The notes beneath the pieces are model-generated. The model saw only the letters and a list, made by a program, of their open reading frames with translations. It searched no databases and was not told the DNA's origin. From Gemmatimonadota bacterium (lineage in GTDB: Bacteria > Gemmatimonadota > Gemmatimonadetes > Longimicrobiales > UBA6960), in NCBI GenBank assembly GCA_022564535.1, contig JADFLD010000126.1:1-6544 (forward strand): 6,544 bases of DNA, given 5' to 3'. Positions within the stretch are counted from its first letter, which is position 1, and the number at the start of each line of letters is the position of its first letter. This document shows, one piece after another, positions 1 to 4,211 of this stretch. The translations under genes were made by a program, and so were the position numbers.

Positions 1-320
1 GGCCCCAGCCGCCGCTCCACCTCGGGCTGGATGCACGCGCGGTAGTCCATCAGCTGTGGGTTGCGTGCCTGAAAGCGCACGGACGCCAGCAGGTCCTCAA
101 AGGAATCGTGCAGGCTGACGCTAAGCCCGTGGCCGTTGCCGGCGCTGACGCCATGGCTGTTGCCCCGGTCGAAGACCTTGGCCAGGTTATCCACCACGCC
201 TTGGCCGTAAAGCATGGCCTGGGCCATCCGTGCCGAGCGGTGGGTCACGGGGATGTGGTAGCCGTCGCCGGCGAAGTTTTCCGCCGTGTTGACGATCACG
301 AGTACGAGGCGGGCGTCCAC
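1..320 (-). CDS. Unrecognised protein, N-terminal fragment (runs off left edge)
   Basis: This open frame reads leftward from an in-frame stop at 347-345 to the window edge, about 106 codons without a stop. I translated it by hand. It gives a well-mixed protein with segments such as LVLVIVNTAENFAGDGYH, RMAQAMLYGQGVVDNLAKVF and HDSFEDLLASVRFQARNPQL, and most codons end in G or C. The overlapping frames on both strands give Arg/Pro/Gly-rich sequence typical of shadows, so I believe this one is coding. The possible starts are GTG at 320 or GTG at 299. Neither has a well-spaced Shine-Dalgarno, so the true 5' end could also be lost to a frameshift or truncation upstream. I recognise no family. No signal peptide or membrane segment is clear, only a short hydrophobic stretch (LVLVIV) near the start. 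It is divergent from the phosphodiesterase gene at 454. Confidence 0.55.
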   Translation of the reverse strand, partial: MDARLVLVIVNTAENFAGDGYHIPVTHRSARMAQAMLYGQGVVDNLAKVFDRGNSHGVSAGNGHGLSVSLHDSFEDLLASVRFQARNPQLMDYRACIQPEVERRLG

Positions 321-453
321 CCCTTTCGGCGTGTCCGGCTCGACTCACCAGGGCCTTCGGAGGCTCGCTCGCCAGGAGGGTTGCTCGCGGTTTGCCGACC
401 GGGGCAGCATCTTGAGCGCACGAGCGGCCCCGATCCAATCATCCGAGCATGCC

Positions 454-1251
454 ATGAGGTACGACCAGGTCGCGTTCAAGGGATCTCACAACTCGATCGA
501 TCGGAAGCCAGCCATTCTCGCGCAGTTGGCGGGCGCCGGACTCGTAGAGCGGTGCTGCGCCCTCGAGTTGGACCTCGTTCAGGATGAGAACGAATTCGTC
601 TGGCGCGTGCAGCACGGCGCCGGAGACGACGGACCGCCCTTGAAGAAGGTCCTGAAGGAGATCGCCGGATGGTCCCGGGACACCGCGGGACACACCGTCC
701 TCACCATCCACCTGGACCTCAAGAACGCGCCTCTCGATCATGCCGAATTCGCCGACGCAATGGACGAGCTCCTGGTCGGCGTGTTCGGTCGACGCCGAAT
801 CTACAGCCCTGCCTCCGTGATCGGCACGCGTGAGGACCTTGTGAGGGGTGCCCGAGCGGGGGGCTGGGCCACGATCGAGGCGCTCAAGGGCAAGATCGTC
901 TTCTGTCTGTCCGGCAACGGAAAACGGAAACACGACTACGCGTCCAACTCCCCGGGGGCGCGGGTGTGCTTCGCGGATTTCCCCGGCTCGAAGTGGGTTC
1001 CGGCGACAGGCGACCGGGTTTTTGCGAATATGTTCGTCGCCGCCCAGGGATATCCAGGGTCGCTGAAGCGATTCTCCGATCACGCAGGGTTCATCACACG
1101 GGGGTACAACATCGTCACCCGCCGGACCTGGCAGATCAGCGACACAGGCGGGGCGAATATCCTGAGCACGGATATTCTCAACAAGAACGACTACTCGCTG
1201 GGCGGTGCCGGGCATCGCCCACTGTCGAAGTTGAGGCTGTTGAAGCCCTGA
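454..1251 (+). CDS. PI-PLC-like phosphodiesterase (TIM-barrel superfamily)
   Basis: A 265-residue protein with the layout of the PLC-like phosphodiesterase superfamily, closest in feel to the calcium-dependent phosphoinositide PLC group (PF16670). Motifs visible are GSHNS at residues 10-14 (candidate catalytic His12, metal-ligand Asn13), LELDL at 37-41 (Glu38 and Asp40 as metal ligands), VQHG at 52-55 (candidate second catalytic His54) and TIHLDLKN at 84-91. Such enzymes cleave a phosphodiester in a phospholipid head group or related substrate by general acid-base catalysis; the substrate here is unknown. The order and spacing of the motifs are seen directly, while the catalytic roles come from the family. 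It has no signal peptide or transmembrane helix, so if the start is right it acts in the cytosol, which is unusual for the family. The start is uncertain: ATG 454 sits just before the conserved core and has a poor ribosome site. The frame stays open upstream (TTG 412, ATG 286), but that extension is Arg/Ser-rich and overlaps the minus-strand gene. Confidence 0.72.
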   Translation: MRYDQVAFKGSHNSIDRKPAILAQLAGAGLVERCCALELDLVQDENEFVWRVQHGAGDDGPPLKKVLKEIAGWSRDTAGHTVLTIHLDLKNAPLDHAEFADAMDELLVGVFGRRRIYSPASVIGTREDLVRGARAGGWATIEALKGKIVFCLSGNGKRKHDYASNSPGARVCFADFPGSKWVPATGDRVFANMFVAAQGYPGSLKRFSDHAGFITRGYNIVTRRTWQISDTGGANILSTDILNKNDYSLGGAGHRPLSKLRLLKP

Positions 1252-1349
1252 GTTTCGCTCCTCCGATCTCCCTTGCCCGCGACGTGCTCATCGCCTAGCT
1301 CTGTCGCTCACCGAAGCCCCTCGTCGCACAGTCGACTCGCTCCTTTGCC

Positions 1350-1354
1350 GGAGG
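1350..1354 (+). promoter_or_regulatory. Ribosome binding site for the ComD-like gene
   Basis: GGAGG four bases before GTG 1359. It supports the non-ATG start, because there is no good alternative start codon nearby. The 107 bp between the phosphodiesterase stop and this start show no obvious hairpin terminator or convincing -35/-10 pair, so I cannot say whether the operon has its own promoter here. Confidence 0.6.
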
Positions 1355-1358
1355 CGCC

Positions 1359-1868
1359 GTGCCCGTCTCGTACGAGAACTCCAAGGTCATCTTCCAGGGC
1401 ATCAAGGACGCGGGTATCCGCTCTATTTCCGCCCTGCCCGAGACGTGGTTGGGCTTGCTTCTCCAGCGAGCGGAGGACGACCCTGAGGTGGACCTCGTCC
1501 AGGTCGCCAAGGAAGAGGAGGCGATCGGGATCGCGGCGGGCGCGTACTTCGCGGGCGAGCCCCATCTGCTGCTCATGCAGAATCACGGGTTGCTGGCAGC
1601 CATCAACGGTATCGTCTCGCTGGCGCAGCTCTACTCGATTCCTCTGTGTATGCTCATCGCGCTGAGAGGCCATTGGGGAGAGCCGTACCCGTGGCATACC
1701 CGAGGTGGGATCGTCACCGAAGAGGTGCTACGGGCCCTCGGGATCCCGTTTCAGTATGCTCGGGACCCCAATCAGGTGGGCCGCCAGATCCAGGAGGCAT
1801 ACACGTTCTCGCAGTCGTCCCTCTCACCCGTCGCGCTGCTGCTCACGCGCGACCTGATGGAGGACTGA
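1359..1868 (+). CDS. Split ThDP-dependent 2-oxoacid decarboxylase, alpha (PYR) subunit, ComD-like
   Basis: A 169-residue protein matching the stand-alone pyrimidine-binding (PYR) domain of ThDP enzymes, as in sulfopyruvate decarboxylase alpha (ComD) and the N-terminal half of phosphonopyruvate decarboxylase. The key stretch is KEEEAIGIAAGAYFAGE at residues 51-67. By alignment with the HEQAAGHMA motif of other ThDP enzymes, Glu53 should be the glutamate that activates the cofactor aminopyrimidine. It is followed by LLLMQNHGLLAAINGI (70-85), typical of this family, and by RGHWGEPYPWHTRGG, a loop near the presumed active site. It lacks the ThDP diphosphate site (GDG...N), which lies in the next gene, so the active enzyme should be a heteromer. 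The predicted reaction is non-oxidative decarboxylation of a 2-oxoacid to an aldehyde. Sulfopyruvate or phosphonopyruvate are the family precedents; the actual substrate is not shown by the sequence. It starts at GTG with a good ribosome site and ends 1 bp before its partner. Confidence 0.85.
   Translation: MPVSYENSKVIFQGIKDAGIRSISALPETWLGLLLQRAEDDPEVDLVQVAKEEEAIGIAAGAYFAGEPHLLLMQNHGLLAAINGIVSLAQLYSIPLCMLIALRGHWGEPYPWHTRGGIVTEEVLRALGIPFQYARDPNQVGRQIQEAYTFSQSSLSPVALLLTRDLMED
1859..1863 (+). promoter_or_regulatory. Ribosome binding site for the ComE-like gene
   Basis: GGAGG lies inside the last codons of the alpha-subunit gene, six bases before GTG 1870. Its position within the upstream gene, with a stop-to-start gap of one base, points to translational coupling of the two subunits and sets the GTG as the start. 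Confidence 0.7.
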
Positions 1869-1869
1869 C

Positions 1870-2463
1870 GTGGACCGATCCGAATGCATCGAGATGATGT
1901 ACCCGGAGTTGGAGGACCGGCTCGTGGTGACCATCATGGGCGCCGCCGCACAGGAGCTGTACGACCTTGGACATCGGGAGAATTTTTTCTATCTCCAGCA
2001 CGCCATGGGCTTGGCTTCGTCCATCGGTCTCGGTCTCGCTCGGCATCTCCCGAAGGAGAGCGTCGTCGTGCTGGACGGAGACGGCTCCGTGCTCATGAAC
2101 CTGGGCACTTTCGCCACCCTGGCCCGGTATCCGCCTGCCAACCTGGTGCACATTGTCTTCGACAACGGGAGCCTGCTTTCCACCGGTGGCTTCGAATCCC
2201 ACACGACCGCTGGGATCACCGACCTGGCTGCGATCGCGCGCGGGGCCGGCATCGAGCACGTAGCCGACGTGGGCACGGTCATGGAGTTCGGCGAAGCTGT
2301 AGTAGAGGCATTCGAGCGCCGGGCGTTGAGCGTCATCGTCGCACGGGTGCGGGCGGTCGGGCCGGACAACTACGGCATGGACATGCATCTGCCGGAGAAC
2401 GCCTTCCGGTTTCGGCGCTGCATTCGTGACCGTAAGGCCGCGGCGGCGTCCGAGGCCTCATGA
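1870..2463 (+). CDS. Split ThDP-dependent 2-oxoacid decarboxylase, beta (PP) subunit, ComE-like
   Basis: A 197-residue protein corresponding to the diphosphate-binding (PP) domain of ThDP enzymes, like sulfopyruvate decarboxylase beta (ComE). The cofactor motif is complete: GDGS at residues 70-73, then about 26 residues to Asn99 (FDN), which together bind the magnesium ion and the ThDP diphosphate. QHAMGLASSIGLGLA (43-57) is the usual helix before it. With the upstream PYR subunit it should form the active cytosolic decarboxylase. One departure stands out: after FDNGS the sequence is STGGFES (104-110), where I expect STGGQ followed by PT in sulfopyruvate and phosphonopyruvate decarboxylases. 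The changed residues lie near the expected substrate pocket, so the substrate may differ. The C-terminal tail (from about residue 185) is charged and Ala-rich and probably disordered. It starts with GTG and its stop overlaps the permease start (ATGA), so all three genes are likely co-translated. Confidence 0.85.
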   Translation: MDRSECIEMMYPELEDRLVVTIMGAAAQELYDLGHRENFFYLQHAMGLASSIGLGLARHLPKESVVVLDGDGSVLMNLGTFATLARYPPANLVHIVFDNGSLLSTGGFESHTTAGITDLAAIARGAGIEHVADVGTVMEFGEAVVEAFERRALSVIVARVRAVGPDNYGMDMHLPENAFRFRRCIRDRKAAAASEAS

Positions 2464-3818
2464 CGCGGGATCTGGAACCGCCGTCTGAACCGGGACTCGA
2501 GCGCGCGATCAACCTCAACTACGCCACCGCCATGGTGGTGGGCACGATCATAGGGGCGGCCATCTTCGTGCAGCCGTCCGAAGTCACCGGGCGGGTTCCT
2601 TCGCTGCCGTGGGTCATCACCGTGTGGGCCGTTGCGGGTGGCCTTTCGCTCTTCGGTGCGCTCGTGTGCGCAGAGCTGGCGTCCACCTTTCCGAAGTCGG
2701 GCGGCGTCTACGTCTACCTCCGAGAGGCGTACTCTCCGGCCCTCGGCTTCCTCTGGGGGTGGGCGATGTTCTGGACGATGCATTCGGGCATCATCGCGGC
2801 GATCGCGATGGTCTTCGCACGCTACGTCGGATACTTCGCCCCCCTCGGAGATCTTGGGACTCGCGCCGTCGCCGTAAGCGCGGTCCTGCTCATCTCCTGG
2901 GTCAACTACCGGGGGGTGCGTCACGGAAGCGTGCTCCAGGCGACGATTACTTGGACGAAGGTGATGGCGATCCTGGTCATCATCGTCATCGGGTTCGCCA
3001 TGGGTGGTGGCGCGCACGAGGTCGCGACGGCATCGAATTCAGCGGCGCCTCGAGCGGGTGAAATGGGCCTCGCCGACTTCGGACTCGCGTTGGTGGCGGG
3101 GCTCTTCGCGTTCGGCGGGTGGCACATGGTCACCTACAGCGCCGACGAGACACAAGACCCGAAGAGGACGATTCCGCGAGCGCTCGTCGTCGGGACGGTC
3201 CTGGTCACTGCGTTCTACATTGCCCTCAACGCGGTCTATCTGTATGTGCTCCCGTTCGACGAGGTAGCGACCTCGACGCGAGTCGCGGCCGACGCGGCCG
3301 ATGCTGTCTTCGGCGGCGGAGGTGGGGCGATCATGTCGGGCGTCGTGCTCTTCTCCGCGTTCGGCGCCGTCGCGGGGGTGATTCTCGCCGGCCCCAGGGT
3401 GTACTATGCGATGGCCCATGATGGTCTGTTGTTCCGGTGGGCCGGTGAAATCCACCCCCGGTATCGGACGCCGCACAAGGCGATTCTCGTGCAGGCGCTG
3501 TGGGCGTCCGTTCTCGTCGTGACCGGTACATACCGGGCCCTCTTTACTCGGGTCGTGTATACCGAGTGGATCTTTTTCGGTCTCATGGCACTCGGCGTCT
3601 TCATCATCCGTCGGCGAGACGACGTGCGCAGGGAGTACTCGATGTGGGGCTACCCGTGGGTGCCCATCGTCTTCGCGTGCTCGGCGTTCGCCATCGTGAT
3701 CAACCAGGTGCTCGCGGACCCTGTGGATAGCTCCATCGGCTTGGGGCTCGTCCTCGTCGGCCTGCCGGTCTACTACCTCTGGTCACGGAAGCGGGCCCCA
3801 CGGTTGGACTCGGAGTGA
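2460..3818 (+). CDS. APC-superfamily amino-acid permease (LAT-like)
   Basis: A 452-residue inner-membrane transporter with about 12 predicted helices, at roughly 19-38, 49-69, 92-118, 133-148, 165-182, 205-225, 240-263, 289-311, 340-360, 369-383, 398-418 and 425-443. Family marks are GTIIGAAIFVQP at 28-39 (the unwound first helix that contacts the amino-acid backbone; GSGIF in many LAT/SteT relatives), FPKSGGVYVYLREAY at 77-91, and GPRVYYAMAHDGLLF at 331-345. Length and helix number are normal for a bacterial LAT-type amino-acid exchanger or proton symporter. It starts at an ATG overlapping the beta-subunit stop by four bases, with GAGG at 2452-2455 as the ribosome site, so it belongs to the decarboxylase operon. 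By context it may import the precursor of the decarboxylase substrate or export its product; this is inference. Specificity cannot be read from sequence alone. Confidence 0.9.
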   Translation: MTRDLEPPSEPGLERAINLNYATAMVVGTIIGAAIFVQPSEVTGRVPSLPWVITVWAVAGGLSLFGALVCAELASTFPKSGGVYVYLREAYSPALGFLWGWAMFWTMHSGIIAAIAMVFARYVGYFAPLGDLGTRAVAVSAVLLISWVNYRGVRHGSVLQATITWTKVMAILVIIVIGFAMGGGAHEVATASNSAAPRAGEMGLADFGLALVAGLFAFGGWHMVTYSADETQDPKRTIPRALVVGTVLVTAFYIALNAVYLYVLPFDEVATSTRVAADAADAVFGGGGGAIMSGVVLFSAFGAVAGVILAGPRVYYAMAHDGLLFRWAGEIHPRYRTPHKAILVQALWASVLVVTGTYRALFTRVVYTEWIFFGLMALGVFIIRRRDDVRREYSMWGYPWVPIVFACSAFAIVINQVLADPVDSSIGLGLVLVGLPVYYLWSRKRAPRLDSE

Positions 3819-3840
3819 AACCCCTCCGTGGGTCTTCGCG

Positions 3841-3870
3841 TAGTAATGCTATGTAGAAAACTGCAATCAT
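3841..3870 (+). promoter_or_regulatory. AT-rich patch upstream of padR-like gene, candidate promoter/operator
   Basis: About 70% A+T (21 of 30 bases) in a window that is otherwise strongly GC-rich, lying in the 69 bp between the permease stop and the likely TTG start of the regulator. It contains TATGTA at 3850-3855, a partial match to a -10 box, within a short CTA-TG-TAG dyad at 3849-3856. I find no convincing -35. PadR-family repressors usually control their own promoter, so this is the natural place for an operator, but no binding site is proven by the sequence. Confidence 0.35.
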
Positions 3871-3875
3871 CGAGT

Positions 3876-3882
3876 GGAGAGG
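3876..3882 (+). promoter_or_regulatory. Ribosome binding site deciding the padR-like start
   Basis: GGAGAGG followed by five bases and then TTG 3888, in frame with the regulator. It is better placed than anything before ATG 3828, GTG 3897 or ATG 3903, and argues for a TTG start. Confidence 0.55.
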
Positions 3883-3887
3883 CGATT

Positions 3888-4211
3888 TTGGGATCGGTGC
3901 GAATGACGCAGGTGACGGCCCTCGTGATTCGGGCCGTAGCCGCGGGCTACCGCTACGGCTTCGACGTGATGGAGGCGTGTGACCTGCCGAGCGGGACCGC
4001 GTACCCGGCGCTCAGGCGGCTGGAGAAAGCGGGCTTACTCGAGTCACGGTGGGAGAAGGCGGCGGACGCGCACGCGGACGGACGCCCACGGCGGCGGACG
4101 TACGAACTGACACCCGCCGGTGCCGAGGCCCTCTACGAGGCGGAGCGCAAGCTGACCGAGGTGCGTCGGCTTCTCGGCGATCTGCCTCCGGCTCCGACGG
4201 GTGAAGTCTAA
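3888..4211 (+). CDS. PadR-family winged-helix transcriptional regulator
   Basis: A 107-residue protein if it starts at TTG 3888. The sequence YRYGFDVMEACDLPSGTAYPAL (split here as YRYGFDVM 21-28 and LPSGTAYPALRRLEKAGLL 33-51) is the PadR helix-turn-helix and recognition helix. PRRRTYELTPAGAEAL forms the beta wing and the start of the last helix. It is a short PadR with little C-terminal dimerisation domain, like those regularly found just before ADOP permeases in Acidobacteriota and Gemmatimonadota. It most likely represses its own operon, including the permease, until an unknown signal is met. Starts at ATG 3828, GTG 3897 and ATG 3903 are also in frame; I chose TTG because of the ribosome site and because residues GSVRMTQ fit the usual short N-terminus. 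The stop codon overlaps the permease ATG by one base (TAATG). Confidence 0.85.
   Translation: MGSVRMTQVTALVIRAVAAGYRYGFDVMEACDLPSGTAYPALRRLEKAGLLESRWEKAADAHADGRPRRRTYELTPAGAEALYEAERKLTEVRRLLGDLPPAPTGEV

Noticed and set aside
286..453. N-terminal extension of the phosphodiesterase from ATG 286
   Set aside because: Arg/Ser-rich, no signal peptide, no family features, and overlaps the minus-strand gene; kept only as an alternative start.
439..1215. Long minus-strand open frame (258 codons) opposite the phosphodiesterase
   Set aside because: Its translation is Arg/Gly/Asp-rich with no recognisable motif, while the plus strand carries the conserved GSHNS, LELDL and VQHG series.
1359..2463. Naming the pair comD/comE or sulfopyruvate decarboxylase outright
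   Set aside because: Cofactor motifs support the family, but the substrate motif differs and no coenzyme M, taurine or phosphonate pathway gene is visible.
2370..3017. Minus-strand open frame (215 codons) opposite the APC permease
   Set aside because: His/Arg/Asp-rich composition and no motif; the plus frame has clear transmembrane helices.
3821..3834. Possible terminator after the permease (ACCC/GGGT arms)
   Set aside because: Only a 4-bp stem and no following T-run, so not a credible intrinsic terminator.
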